NCBI RefSeq assembly: GCF_001761365.1
Contig: NZ_CP017477.1
Location: 2,532,001-2,596,000 of the forward strand
Direction of reading: 5' to 3'
Origin: Polaribacter vadi
GTDB lineage: Bacteria; Bacteroidota; Bacteroidia; Flavobacteriales; Flavobacteriaceae
Length of the DNA: 64,000 nucleotides
The position numbers were made by a program, and so were the translations under genes. Each line of letters begins with the position of its first letter. The first letter of the stretch is position 1. The notes beneath the pieces are model-generated. The model saw only the letters and a list, made by a program, of their open reading frames with translations. It did not search any database and was not told the DNA's origin. Below, in pieces: positions 9,139 to 17,964 of the stretch.

Positions 9139-10482
9139 ATGGAATCAAAAATTAAAGAATTTATGAAAATGGTTAAAACAAGAAATAACCATGAACCCGA
9201 ATTTTTACAAGCAGTTCAAGAAGTTGCAGAAACTGTAATTCCTTATATCGCAAAAAATGATATTTATAATGGTAAAAACATTCTTTTAAGAATGGTAGAG
9301 CCAGAAAGGTTAATATCTTTTAGAGTGTCTTGGGTAGATGATGATGGAGAAATTCAAGTAAATAGAGGATATCGAATACAAATGAACTCTGCAATTGGTC
9401 CATATAAAGGTGGTTTACGTTTTCATCCAACAGTAAATGCAAGTATTTTAAAGTTTTTAGCTTTTGAGCAGGTTTTTAAAAACTCTTTAACAACGTTGCC
9501 AATGGGTGGAGGAAAAGGAGGTTCAGATTTTGATCCAAAAGGAAAATCAGACAACGAAATTATGCGTTTTTGTCACGCTTTTATGAGCGAATTATTTAGA
9601 CATATTGGTTCAAATACAGATGTACCTGCTGGAGATATTGGAGTAGGAGCAAGAGAAATTGGTTTTATGTTTGGTAAATATAAACAACTATGCAATGAGT
9701 TTACTGGAGTTTTAACAGGTAAAGGGCAATCTTGGGGAGGTTCTTTAATTAGACCAGAAGCAACAGGTTATGGAAATGTTTATTTTGCAGACAATATGCT
9801 AAAACGCAAAAACGATTCTTTTAAAGGTAAAAAAGTTGTTATTTCTGGTGCAGGAAATGTTGCTCAATATGCAGCAGAAAAAGCAATTGAATTAGGGGCA
9901 ACTATTTTAACATTGTCAGATTCTGGAGGCTATATTTTTGATGAAGATGGAATTGATACAGAAAAGTTAGCACACGTAATGTATATCAAAAATATAAAAA
10001 GAGGTAGAATTAGCGAATATGTAGATACATATCCAAATGCAAAATTTGTTAAAGGAGAAAGACCTTGGTCTGTAAAATGCGATATTGCTTTGCCTTGTGC
10101 AACTCAAAATGAATTAAATGGAGAAGAAGCAAAAACGTTAATTGAAAATGGTTGTATGTGTGTTTCAGAAGGTGCAAATATGCCTTCTACTCCAGATGCA
10201 GTGCACGAGTTTACAAAAGCAAAAATATTATTTGCTCCAGGAAAAGCGAGTAATGCTGGTGGTGTTGCAACTTCTGGTTTAGAAATGAGTCAAAATTCTT
10301 TAAGAATTTCTTGGTCTAGAGAAGAAGTAGATTCTAGATTAAAAGATATTATGGAAGATATTCACGATTCTTGTGTACAATATGGAGAGCAAGAAGATGG
10401 TTCTATAGATTATATTTCTGGTGCAAATATTGCAGGTTTTGTAAAAGTTGCAGATGCCATGTTAGCTCAAGGTGTTATTTAA
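9139..10482 (+). CDS. gdhA: Glutamate dehydrogenase, NADP-type coenzyme pocket
   Basis: Second GDH paralogue, 447 aa. It keeps LPMGGGKGGSDF and PAGDIGVG, but its nucleotide site reads SGAGNVAQY and SDSGGYIFD, as in NADP-linked GdhA of the E. coli type (Ala and Ser instead of Phe and Pro). That suggests an NADPH-dependent, ammonia-assimilating enzyme beside the NAD-type copy at 7632. The two proteins align along their whole length and so arose by duplication or by acquisition of a homologue. A terminator follows at 10510. Confidence 0.95.
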   Translation: MESKIKEFMKMVKTRNNHEPEFLQAVQEVAETVIPYIAKNDIYNGKNILLRMVEPERLISFRVSWVDDDGEIQVNRGYRIQMNSAIGPYKGGLRFHPTVNASILKFLAFEQVFKNSLTTLPMGGGKGGSDFDPKGKSDNEIMRFCHAFMSELFRHIGSNTDVPAGDIGVGAREIGFMFGKYKQLCNEFTGVLTGKGQSWGGSLIRPEATGYGNVYFADNMLKRKNDSFKGKKVVISGAGNVAQYAAEKAIELGATILTLSDSGGYIFDEDGIDTEKLAHVMYIKNIKRGRISEYVDTYPNAKFVKGERPWSVKCDIALPCATQNELNGEEAKTLIENGCMCVSEGANMPSTPDAVHEFTKAKILFAPGKASNAGGVATSGLEMSQNSLRISWSREEVDSRLKDIMEDIHDSCVQYGEQEDGSIDYISGANIAGFVKVADAMLAQGVI

Positions 10483-10509
10483 AGAAAGTAATTAAGTTAG
10501 TATAAATAG

Positions 10510-10548
10510 GAAACGCATTAATTTATTAATGCGTTTCTTTGTTTTTTT
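10510..10548 (+). terminator. Intrinsic terminator of the second glutamate dehydrogenase
   Basis: 12-bp perfect stem (GAAACGCATTAA with its complement, 10510-10537) with a 4-base loop and a T-rich tail. It overlaps an upstream in-frame ATG of the next gene, which argues for the later start at 10565. Confidence 0.87.
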
Positions 10549-10564
10549 GCTGATATATAAAAAT

Positions 10565-11188
10565 ATGGATATTCTTCTCTTTATAGGTTTGGGTTTTATG
10601 ATTGCTGCAGGAGGCAGTATAACTCCTAGTTTTCTAAATTTAACAGTGGTAAAGTTTAGTTTAAGAAATGGTGTAAAAGCAGCACTTTACTTAATTGGTG
10701 GGTATGCAACTGTTTTATTTTTTCAGGCAAATATTGGTGCGTATTTATCTAATATTTTAATGGAAAATTCAGAATATATTACCTTAATTCAGAAAATAGG
10801 AACTGTAATTTTACTTTTGTTATCTATCAATTTTTTTAGATTGCATTATACATCAAAAGAGAAAAAAGAAAAAGAAGATATTCCTAAATCGAAAGCCTAT
10901 TTTCATGGAATTTTAATGTCTTCTTTAAACACAATTGCGATTCCTTTTTACTTTACATCAATTTCCTTTCTAATAGGATTAGAGTATTTTGAATACTCCT
11001 ATTTAAACGGGTTTTTCTTTTCAATAGGCTCAACAATGGGGTCTTTTACATTATATGCTGTCTATGCAATTGTTGCTAATAAAATTGAGGATAAATTAAC
11101 ATATATTGCCACAAAAATGGATTTTATTTTAGGATGCTTAACAGGTTTTGTTGCAATTGCAAATGCTGTTTATTTGTACATCCAATAA
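10565..11188 (+). CDS. LysE-family-like membrane exporter
   Basis: 207-aa polytopic membrane protein with about six hydrophobic segments. The opening with GSITPSFLNLTVVKFSLRNG and a following glycine-rich membrane helix resembles LysE/RhtB amino-acid exporters, which have about 200 residues. A charged cytoplasmic loop (SKEKKEKED) separates the two halves. The start is placed at 10565 because the earlier in-frame ATG (10529) falls inside the preceding terminator hairpin. Its place after two glutamate dehydrogenases fits amino-acid export, but the substrate is unknown. Confidence 0.75.
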   Translation: MDILLFIGLGFMIAAGGSITPSFLNLTVVKFSLRNGVKAALYLIGGYATVLFFQANIGAYLSNILMENSEYITLIQKIGTVILLLLSINFFRLHYTSKEKKEKEDIPKSKAYFHGILMSSLNTIAIPFYFTSISFLIGLEYFEYSYLNGFFFSIGSTMGSFTLYAVYAIVANKIEDKLTYIATKMDFILGCLTGFVAIANAVYLYIQ

Positions 11189-11194
11189 TATAAC

Positions 11195-11220
11195 TTGAAT
11201 TCATTTTTATTATATTTTTG
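11195..11220 (+). promoter_or_regulatory. Weak promoter candidate for the hydrolase gene
   Basis: TTG (11195-11197), 15-bp spacer, then TATTTTTG (11213-11220), a perfect TAnnTTTG. The spacer is short and the start codon is 85 bp away, so this is tentative. Confidence 0.35.
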
Positions 11221-11305
11221 TATAACAGCAGTTTTTTAATCTTTTTAGTTCGATATTTTCTTTTATTTTAGGTGATATAATTGAATCTTTTTATACAATA
11301 ATATT

Positions 11306-12148
11306 ATGAAAGTAACCAAAAACATATTAGTTGGAGGCAAACACCAAAAACCTATTGTAACCGATGTTTTTTATGTTGATGATCATCAGCCTAAAAAAGT
11401 AGTGATTTTTTGTCATGGATATAAAGGTTTTAAAGATTGGGGAGCTTGGAATTTAATGGCTAAAGAATTTGCAAAAGCTGGTTTTTTCTTTATAAAATTT
11501 AATTTTGCTTATAATGGAGGAACTCCAGAAAACCCAATTGATTTTCCAGATTTAGAAGCTTTTGGGAATAACAATTACACCAAAGAATTAGATGATTTAG
11601 AAAGTGTTTTAGATTGGATTTCATCCGAAGAAAAATATAAAAAAGAAGCTGATATTAACAATATTTCTGTAATTGGACACAGTAGAGGTGGAGGAATTGT
11701 GTTGATAAAAGCCAACGAAGATGCAAGAATAAAAAAAGTAATTTCTTTGGCAGCAATTTCAGATATTGGCTCAAGAAGTTCTACAATTGGCGATTTAGAA
11801 AATTGGAAAAAAGATGGCGTAAAATATGTTGTTAATGGACGAACAAAACAAAAAATGCCTCATTATATTCAGTTTTATGAAAATTTTAAAGTTCATGAAG
11901 AGCGTTTAAACATTCAAAAAGCTGTAGAACAAATTAACATTCCACAATTGGTAATTCACGGAAATAAAGACACTTCAATTCTTGTTGATGAAGCCCATAA
12001 AATAAATTCTTGGAATTCTAAAAGCATTTTAAAAATTATCGAAAATGCAGATCACGTTTTTAATGTTTCTCATCCTTGGGAAAAAGAAAACGTATCAAAA
12101 GAATTACAAGAAGTTACCGAAATTTGTATTGATTTTTTAGGAAATTAA
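11306..12148 (+). CDS. Alpha/beta hydrolase
   Basis: 280-aa cytoplasmic hydrolase without a signal peptide. The oxyanion region FCHGYKGFKDWGAW is followed by the nucleophile elbow GHSRGGG with Ser126, an acidic residue in HGNKDTSI, and His250 in ENADHVF. This is a complete Ser-Asp-His triad in the usual order. It belongs broadly with dienelactone-hydrolase/acyl-peptidase-like esterases, but the substrate cannot be predicted. It stands alone, with a separate promoter for the next small gene. Confidence 0.88.
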   Translation: MKVTKNILVGGKHQKPIVTDVFYVDDHQPKKVVIFCHGYKGFKDWGAWNLMAKEFAKAGFFFIKFNFAYNGGTPENPIDFPDLEAFGNNNYTKELDDLESVLDWISSEEKYKKEADINNISVIGHSRGGGIVLIKANEDARIKKVISLAAISDIGSRSSTIGDLENWKKDGVKYVVNGRTKQKMPHYIQFYENFKVHEERLNIQKAVEQINIPQLVIHGNKDTSILVDEAHKINSWNSKSILKIIENADHVFNVSHPWEKENVSKELQEVTEICIDFLGN

Positions 12149-12161
12149 TTTTGTATATTTG
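12129..12161 (+). promoter_or_regulatory. Promoter for the 46-aa gene
   Basis: TTG (12129-12131), 22-bp spacer, perfect -7 element TATATTTG (12154-12161). Transcription would start near 12167, leaving a leader of roughly 20 bases before the ATG at 12186. Confidence 0.55.
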
Positions 12162-12185
12162 AGAACAAAATAACCTCACTTATAG

Positions 12186-12326
12186 ATGATAACAGAAAAA
12201 AAAGATCAAGAAATTGACAGAAAAGCAGCTATTAAAAAGCTAGGAAATTATGGTAAATATGCAGCTTTAACAGCTTTAGGAACATTTATTATGTTAAATC
12301 CTAAAAAAGCACAAGCATCTAGCTAA
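12186..12326 (+). CDS. 46-aa small protein with cationic and hydrophobic segments
   Basis: A short gene found by reading the gap between the hydrolase and dinB. The product begins MITEKKDQEIDRKAAIKKLG, then has one hydrophobic stretch (about residues 26-37) and ends NPKKAQASS. It has its own good promoter 25 bp upstream and a terminator 15 bp downstream, which supports a real gene. The shape (basic N-terminus, hydrophobic run, AQA-like end) could be a short membrane anchor or an uncleaved signal. I recall similar tiny proteins in other flavobacteria, but no function is known to me. Confidence 0.65.
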   Translation: MITEKKDQEIDRKAAIKKLGNYGKYAALTALGTFIMLNPKKAQASS

Positions 12327-12340
12327 TTAAACTTTTTCTA

Positions 12341-12366
12341 AACCATCAATTTAATTGGTGGTTTTT
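12341..12366 (+). terminator. Intrinsic terminator after the 46-aa gene
   Basis: Nine-pair stem AACCATCAA/TTGGTGGTT (one G-T pair) with a 5-base loop and a TTTTT tail. Confidence 0.75.
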
Positions 12367-12424
12367 ATCTTAATAAGATTTTTGTTTTCATAAAAAAAAG
12401 AAACATCTTTCGTATTTTCGAAAG

Positions 12425-13507
12425 ATGGAATTACAACCTCCTTTTCGTAAAATAATTCATGTAGATATGGATGCTTATTATGCTTCTGTAGCAGAATTAG
12501 ACAACCCAGAATTGCGTGGAAAAGCCATTGCTGTTGGTGGAGGAGGAGATAGAGGCGTAGTTTCTGCTGCAAGTTATGAAGCCAGAAAATTTGGTGTAAA
12601 ATCTGCTATGAGCAATGTTTTGGCGAAACAAAAATGTCCACATATTATTTTTGTAAAATCAGATTTTGCACGTTACAAAGAGTTATCAGCACAAATAAGA
12701 GAAATCTTTTACGAATATACAGATTTGGTGGAACCACTCTCTTTAGATGAAGCCTATTTAGATGTTACAGTCAATAAAAAAGACAATCCTTCTGCAAATG
12801 ATATTGCTAGAGAAATCCGCCAGAAAATATATGATAAAACTGGTTTACGAGCATCAGCAGGTATTTCTATTAATAAATTTATTGCAAAAGTAGCTTCAGA
12901 TATTAACAAACCAAATGGACAAAAAACAATTCATCCAGAAGAAGTCATCAAATTTTTAGAGGAATTACCTGTCAATAAATTTTACGGAGTTGGTAAAGTA
13001 ACTGCTGCAAAAATGTATAATTTGGGCATTTTTGTTGGAAACGATTTAAAGAAAAAATCGTTAGAAGAACTATCACTTTTGTTTGGTAAATCTGGAAATC
13101 ATTATTATAATATTGTTAGGGGAATTCATAACAGCGAAGTAAAACCCAATAGAATCCGAAAATCTGTTGGAGCAGAACGTACTTTTTTTGAAAATATTTC
13201 TTCTGAAATTTTTATGTTAGAAAAGCTACATGATATTGCTGATGAAATTGAAAAACGGATGGAAAAAAGTAATTCTAAAGGAAAAACCATCACTTTAAAA
13301 ATTAAATATTCAGATTTTACGAGACAAACAAGAAGTAAAACTGTAGAGCATTATATGAGTAAAAAAAGCGAGTTTTTCCCCATTGTAAAAGAGTTGTTAT
13401 ATCAAGAAGAATTAGAAAATTCTGTACGCCTTTTAGGACTTTCTTTTAGCAATTTGAACATTAACAAAAAAGAACCAGTTTGGGTGCAATTAAAATTTAA
13501 GTTTTGA
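12425..13507 (+). CDS. dinB: DNA polymerase IV (Y-family)
   Basis: Translesion DNA polymerase, 360 aa. The catalytic metal motifs are HVDMDAYYASV at the N-terminus and SLDEAYLDVT near residue 105. Next come the thumb region with helix-hairpin-helix (KFYGVGKVTAAKMYNLGI) and the little-finger domain. The C-terminus ends VWVQLKFKF; I see no convincing beta-clamp peptide. No LexA-type operator is recognisable upstream. It is monocistronic, behind a terminator. Confidence 0.96.
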   Translation: MELQPPFRKIIHVDMDAYYASVAELDNPELRGKAIAVGGGGDRGVVSAASYEARKFGVKSAMSNVLAKQKCPHIIFVKSDFARYKELSAQIREIFYEYTDLVEPLSLDEAYLDVTVNKKDNPSANDIAREIRQKIYDKTGLRASAGISINKFIAKVASDINKPNGQKTIHPEEVIKFLEELPVNKFYGVGKVTAAKMYNLGIFVGNDLKKKSLEELSLLFGKSGNHYYNIVRGIHNSEVKPNRIRKSVGAERTFFENISSEIFMLEKLHDIADEIEKRMEKSNSKGKTITLKIKYSDFTRQTRSKTVEHYMSKKSEFFPIVKELLYQEELENSVRLLGLSFSNLNINKKEPVWVQLKFKF

Positions 13508-13542
13508 TGTTTTGCAGTTTAATATATTAAAAATTTTTAGAG

Positions 13543-14271
13543 ATGAAACAAAATATTATACTAACTTTAGTAATGTTGAGCTTTATTTTATCTTGCCAAA
13601 AGCAAGAAGTTAAGGAAGAAAAAACTACAGAGTTAAATAAAAAAAATTGGCATTTAGATTCTTTAAATGAAAAAGCATTACAACATTTAGATACTTCAAG
13701 AAGAGATCATCAACTTTTTAAACAAGATATAGAAAACTATGAAAAATTTGGTGATTATTATAAGAGTTTACCTTTGAATAAATCTCCATTTCCTGTTGCT
13801 GTTTACGATTATGCTGTTTCTGGTTTTCCTTTTGTGATACAAAAAGATAGCACTATTTTTAAAGGGATAAAAATAGGTGAATACATAGATCCTGAAAGTG
13901 ATGTTATCACAGAAAAACTAACGCTATTTATTTTAACAAATGATATAAATTCTGTTGAAACGTATCTGGTAGAATCTAGAAATTTCCCTTATTTAACTGC
14001 TGAAGGGGATTTTAAAGTTTCTAACAATTCTTATGATTGGGTTTTTTCTGCAAGTCCTGATGGTTTTTCTGTACTTTTAGTAAACATGAAACTTTTCGAT
14101 TTGCGTTTTGGAGAAACAATTATTATTTATCCTCAAATAGATAAAACATTTTTATATGATCAAATTAAAGATTCGCCCAATAATTACAAGAACTTTGAAG
14201 ACTATAAAAAAGTTATAATTAATAATAATAAAGTACAAAAACAGCTTTTATCAGAAAATAATATAAAATGA
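13543..14271 (+). CDS. Lipoprotein of unknown function
   Basis: 242-aa protein with a lipoprotein signal (MLSFILSC, Cys18). The rest is a mixed alpha/beta soluble domain rich in aromatic residues, with no recognised motif. Its stop overlaps the acetyltransferase start by 4 bp (ATGA), so the two are co-translated. It probably sits in the outer or inner membrane facing the periplasm. I do not recognise the family. Confidence 0.8.
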   Translation: MKQNIILTLVMLSFILSCQKQEVKEEKTTELNKKNWHLDSLNEKALQHLDTSRRDHQLFKQDIENYEKFGDYYKSLPLNKSPFPVAVYDYAVSGFPFVIQKDSTIFKGIKIGEYIDPESDVITEKLTLFILTNDINSVETYLVESRNFPYLTAEGDFKVSNNSYDWVFSASPDGFSVLLVNMKLFDLRFGETIIIYPQIDKTFLYDQIKDSPNNYKNFEDYKKVIINNNKVQKQLLSENNIK

Positions 14272-14738
14272 ATATTGTAAGAACAAATTCAGAGAGTTCA
14301 GATTTTATAAATTTAGTAAAACAATTAGATGCGTATCTTAAAATTACTGATGGTGATGAACATACTTTTTATAATCAATTTAATAATATTGATGTTCTAA
14401 AACAGGTTGTAGTACTTTATGATGATACTGAAATAAATTCAGCACAATTAAATTTTCCAGTTGGTTGTGGAGCCATAAAAAAGTTCGATGAGATTTCTGT
14501 GGAAATAAAAAGAATGTTTGTTGTATCAGAAAAAAGAGGACAAGGTTTTGCACAAAATATAATATCAGAATTAGAGATTTGGGCAAAAGAATTAGGCAAT
14601 AAAAAATGTGTTTTAGAAACAGGAAAAAGACAAATTGAAGCTATACAATTTTATAAGAAATGTGGTTATAAAATTATTCCAAATTATGGGCAATACACAG
14701 CAATGGAAAATAGTATTTGTTTCGAAAAAAAACTATAA
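14268..14738 (+). CDS. GNAT-family N-acetyltransferase
   Basis: 156-aa acetyl-CoA-dependent acetyltransferase. The acetyl-CoA loop is visible as KRMFVVSEKRGQGFAQNII (R-x-x-G-x-G/A type), followed by LETGKRQIEAIQFYKKCGY, the usual motif B region. Length is normal for a single GNAT domain. It overlaps the lipoprotein upstream by 4 bp and abuts the oxidoreductase downstream with no gap, so the three form an operon. The substrate is unknown. Confidence 0.88.
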   Translation: MNIVRTNSESSDFINLVKQLDAYLKITDGDEHTFYNQFNNIDVLKQVVVLYDDTEINSAQLNFPVGCGAIKKFDEISVEIKRMFVVSEKRGQGFAQNIISELEIWAKELGNKKCVLETGKRQIEAIQFYKKCGYKIIPNYGQYTAMENSICFEKKL

Positions 14739-15848
14739 ATGAACTACAGTTACTGGGAATTAAAAGAATGGTTTACCAACATCGATTTTACAATTGTTGG
14801 TAGTGGAATTGTAGGTTTAAATTGTGCTTTAGAACTCCAAAAAAAGTATCCAAAAGCAAAAATTTTAATTCTTGAAAAAGGAATGTTACCTCAAGGTGCA
14901 AGTACAAAAAACGCAGGTTTTGCTTGTTTTGGTAGTTTGTCAGAAATTATTGATGATTTAAATTCTCATACAGAAGAAGAAGTTTTTAATTTGGTAGATA
15001 AACGTTGGAAAGGATTGCAATTATTGCGTAAAAATTTGGGTGATAAAAACATCGATTTTCAGCCAAATAAAGGCTTTGAATTATGTGAATCTGGAGATTT
15101 TTTTGAGAAATGTATTGCTGAAAAAGAAGCAATAAACCAGCTATTAAAACCTATTTTTAAAGAAGATGTTTTTTCTGTTTGTGCTAATCGTTTTGGTTTT
15201 CAAAAAGTGCATCAACAATACATTGTTAATAATTTTGAAGGGCAGATTGATACTGGAAAAATGGCATCAGAACTACTAAAAAAAGTACAGGCTTTAGGTG
15301 TAAAAATTTTAAACAATATTTCAGTTGAAAGTTTTGTAGAAAATAGTGCAAATATCAACATAAAAACCAACAGATTAGATTTTTACACTAAAAAATTATT
15401 AATTGCAACAAATGGTTTTGCTAATAAATTATTAAAGGAAAATGTGCAACCTGCAAGAGCACAAGTACTTATTACAAAGCCAATTAAAAACTTACCAATA
15501 AAAGGTACTTTTCATTTAGACAAAGGTTATTATTATTTTAGAAATATTAACAATCGTATTTTGTTTGGTGGAGGAAGAAATCTCGATTTTAAAACAGAAG
15601 AAACTTCAGAATTTGGCGAAACTGAGATAATACAACATCAACTTGAAAAAATTTTAAAAGAAACCATTTTACCCAATACAAATTTTGAAATTGAACACAG
15701 ATGGAGTGGAATTATGGGTGTTGGAAATCAAAAGAAAGCCATTGTAAAACAACTTTCTAACAATGTGTTTTGTGGAGTTCGTTTAGGAGGAATGGGCATT
15801 GCCATTGGTAGTTTGGTGGGTAAAGAATTGGCAGATTTGGTTAATTAA
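14739..15848 (+). CDS. FAD-dependent oxidoreductase, D-amino-acid-oxidase superfamily
   Basis: 369-aa flavoenzyme. The N-terminal dinucleotide fold is clear (TIVGSGIVGLNCALEL, then ILILEKG). GASTKNAGFACFGS matches the DAO/glycine-oxidase loop near the flavin. The C-terminus returns to the FAD site with GVRLGGMGIAIGSLVGKELA. Members oxidise amino acids or other amines. It is the third gene of the operon with the acetyltransferase. The exact substrate is not deducible. Confidence 0.88.
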   Translation: MNYSYWELKEWFTNIDFTIVGSGIVGLNCALELQKKYPKAKILILEKGMLPQGASTKNAGFACFGSLSEIIDDLNSHTEEEVFNLVDKRWKGLQLLRKNLGDKNIDFQPNKGFELCESGDFFEKCIAEKEAINQLLKPIFKEDVFSVCANRFGFQKVHQQYIVNNFEGQIDTGKMASELLKKVQALGVKILNNISVESFVENSANINIKTNRLDFYTKKLLIATNGFANKLLKENVQPARAQVLITKPIKNLPIKGTFHLDKGYYYFRNINNRILFGGGRNLDFKTEETSEFGETEIIQHQLEKILKETILPNTNFEIEHRWSGIMGVGNQKKAIVKQLSNNVFCGVRLGGMGIAIGSLVGKELADLVN

Positions 15849-15954
15849 GCCAACAAGAAATTATAATTCTCTTTTTTAGTATTTTGAATTTAAATGCTAA
15901 ATTATTTAAGATGTGTTTGCATTCTTATTCAAATTTGTTCAGTAATTTAGTTGA

Positions 15955-17091
15955 ATGAAAGAAAATTCCCCAAATTTTGATGTAATTATTATTGGTGGAG
16001 GTTTAGCAGGTTTGTGTAACGCAATTCATCTTTCAAAATTTGGCAAAAGTGTTTTGTTGATAGAAAAAAATAGCTATCCAAAACACAAAGTTTGTGGCGA
16101 ATATATATCTAATGAAGTATTGCCTTATTTGTCTTTTTTAGAGATCAATCCTTTTGATTTTGGTGCAGTAAAAATTGATGATTTTCAATTATCAACTACA
16201 AATAATAACCTAATTTCTGCAAAATTACCTTTAGGTGGTTTTGGAATTTCTCGCTACAAATTAGATTTCATTTTATCAGAAAAAGCAAAAGAAAATGGCG
16301 TTGTAATTTTACAAGACGTTGCTACAAATATTACTTTTAAAGATGCTGTTTTTAGTGTAGAAACGAAAGAAAACGACACTTTTACATCAACAATAACCAT
16401 TGGCGCTTTTGGTAAACGTTCGTTATTAGATGTAAAATTGGAACGTACTTTCATCAAAAAAAAATCGCCTTATTTGGGTGTTAAGATTCATGTAAAAGGA
16501 GAATTTCCAACAAATTTAGTGGCACTTCATAATTTTAAAGGTGGTTATTGTGGCGTTTCTAAAGTAGAGAATAATGTGATTAATTTGTGTTATATCACTA
16601 GTTTTTCATCCTTTAAAAAATATAAGAATATTGATGATTTTCAGGAAAATGTAGTATTCAAAAACACCTTTTTAAAGGAGATATTCCAAAATTCAAAGCC
16701 AATTTTTGAGCAACCTTTATCTATTAGTCAAATTTCTTTTGAAACCAAAAATCCTGTAGAAAATAACATATTAATGTGTGGAGATTCTGCAGGAATGATT
16801 CATCCACTTTGTGGAAATGGAATGAGTATGGCAATCCAATCTGCGCAAATTGCGTCTAAACTCATTCTAAATTATTTAGATGATAAAAATTTAACAAGAA
16901 AAGAACTCGAAAACAACTATATTTCAGAATGGAATCATCAATTTAGTTGGCGTTTAAAATCAGGTCATTTTATTGCAAAATTGTTCAGAAACGATAAAAT
17001 TGCAAACGTTTTACTACAAATTTTAAGCAAAATGCCGTTTTTATTGCCAATGATTATTAAACAAACACATGGAAAACCAATAAAGCTATAA
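15955..17091 (+). CDS. FAD-dependent monooxygenase/reductase of the polyketide cluster
   Basis: 378-aa flavoprotein of the geranylgeranyl-reductase/UbiH-like superfamily. The FAD Rossmann fold begins DVIIIGGGLAGLCNAIHL. A KVCGEYIS signature follows near residue 45, and the second FAD motif is CGDSAGMIHPLCGNGMSMA near 285. Its stop overlaps the methyltransferase start by one base (TAATG), so the two are coupled. By analogy with Streptomyces SrsC, a flavoprotein acting after a type III polyketide synthase, I infer hydroxylation of the ring product. Reduction of a prenyl or polyene chain is the alternative. Confidence 0.82.
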   Translation: MKENSPNFDVIIIGGGLAGLCNAIHLSKFGKSVLLIEKNSYPKHKVCGEYISNEVLPYLSFLEINPFDFGAVKIDDFQLSTTNNNLISAKLPLGGFGISRYKLDFILSEKAKENGVVILQDVATNITFKDAVFSVETKENDTFTSTITIGAFGKRSLLDVKLERTFIKKKSPYLGVKIHVKGEFPTNLVALHNFKGGYCGVSKVENNVINLCYITSFSSFKKYKNIDDFQENVVFKNTFLKEIFQNSKPIFEQPLSISQISFETKNPVENNILMCGDSAGMIHPLCGNGMSMAIQSAQIASKLILNYLDDKNLTRKELENNYISEWNHQFSWRLKSGHFIAKLFRNDKIANVLLQILSKMPFLLPMIIKQTHGKPIKL

Positions 17092-17822
17092 TGGACTTTT
17101 TTATCAGCACAAAACAAAGAACAGACAAAGAAGAATTGATGGACGATTTTTCTATTGGTGGCGATTTATTAAGAGATACTTTAGATAAATTAGAAAATAT
17201 AAATAGATGGTTAGGAGGAAATAAAGTAACTGTAAATGGTTTAAAATCAATCTTAAAAAACCATCCAAAAGATAAAGAAATTACCATTGTAGATGTTGGT
17301 TGTGGTCATGGAGATATTTTGAGAGATGTTGCAAAATTCGGGAGAAAAAACAATTATAAATTCAAATTAATTGGAATTGATGCAAATCCAACAGCAATTG
17401 ATTATGCAAATGAATTATCTTTAGAGTATCATGAGTTAACATTTGAAACCCAAGATATTTTTTCTGAAGATTTTAAAAAACGTGAATTTGATGTTGTTTT
17501 AGCAACCTTATTTTTTCATCATTTTAAGGAACCAGCATTAGTTTCATTTTTAAAAAACACGTTACAACAAACCAAAATAGGGATTGTAGTAAACGATTTA
17601 CACAGACATAAATTAGCTTATTATTTGTTTATGTTACTATCAATTTTCATCAGCAACAAAATGATTATTGAAGATGGATTAACATCCGTTTTAAGAGGTT
17701 TTAAAAGGAAGGATTTAGTAGAAATGTCAGAAAAAATAAATTTGAAACCAGAAATTTCGTGGAAATGGGCATTTCGTTTTTTATGGATTCTGAAGAGTTC
17801 AAATTTTAAGGTTCAAGATTGA
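17091..17822 (+). CDS. Class I SAM-dependent methyltransferase of the polyketide cluster
   Basis: 243-aa methyltransferase. Motif I is IVDVGCGHGDIL near residue 65, the acidic residue binding the SAM ribose is in LIGIDANP, and motif IV is DVVLATLFFHHF. A hydrophobic stretch (about 180-197) could place it at the membrane, suitable for a lipid-like substrate. Tightly coupled to the FAD enzyme and just before the type III synthase, it probably O- or C-methylates the cyclised product, as SrsB or BpsB do in other phyla (those are a different methyltransferase type). Confidence 0.85.
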   Translation: MDFFISTKQRTDKEELMDDFSIGGDLLRDTLDKLENINRWLGGNKVTVNGLKSILKNHPKDKEITIVDVGCGHGDILRDVAKFGRKNNYKFKLIGIDANPTAIDYANELSLEYHELTFETQDIFSEDFKKREFDVVLATLFFHHFKEPALVSFLKNTLQQTKIGIVVNDLHRHKLAYYLFMLLSIFISNKMIIEDGLTSVLRGFKRKDLVEMSEKINLKPEISWKWAFRFLWILKSSNFKVQD

Positions 17823-17866
17823 AGTAAGTTAGTCATTTAAGTTAAAGAAAATTACAGCATTTGTAT

Positions 17867-17956
17867 CAGTGAAAATCTGTGAAATCTGTGTCAAAAAATA
17901 TATATAGAATAACTCCGAGAATCTCTGTGAAAAAACTCTGTGAATCTCAGTGTAAC
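17867..17956. repeat. Degenerate GTGAAATCTGTG-type repeats
   Basis: The gap before the type III synthase holds several variants of a short motif: GAAAATCTGTGAAATCTGTG, then GAATCTCTGTGAAA and CTCTGTGAATCTCAGTG. A related copy lies at 19556-19597. These are low-complexity, non-coding, and probably a dispersed repeat of this genome. Confidence 0.6.
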
Positions 17957-17964
17957 AACAAAAT

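Noticed and set aside
10529..10564. Earlier start of the LysE-like gene
   Set aside because: The ATG lies in the stem of the preceding terminator; the start at 10565 gives the normal family N-terminus.
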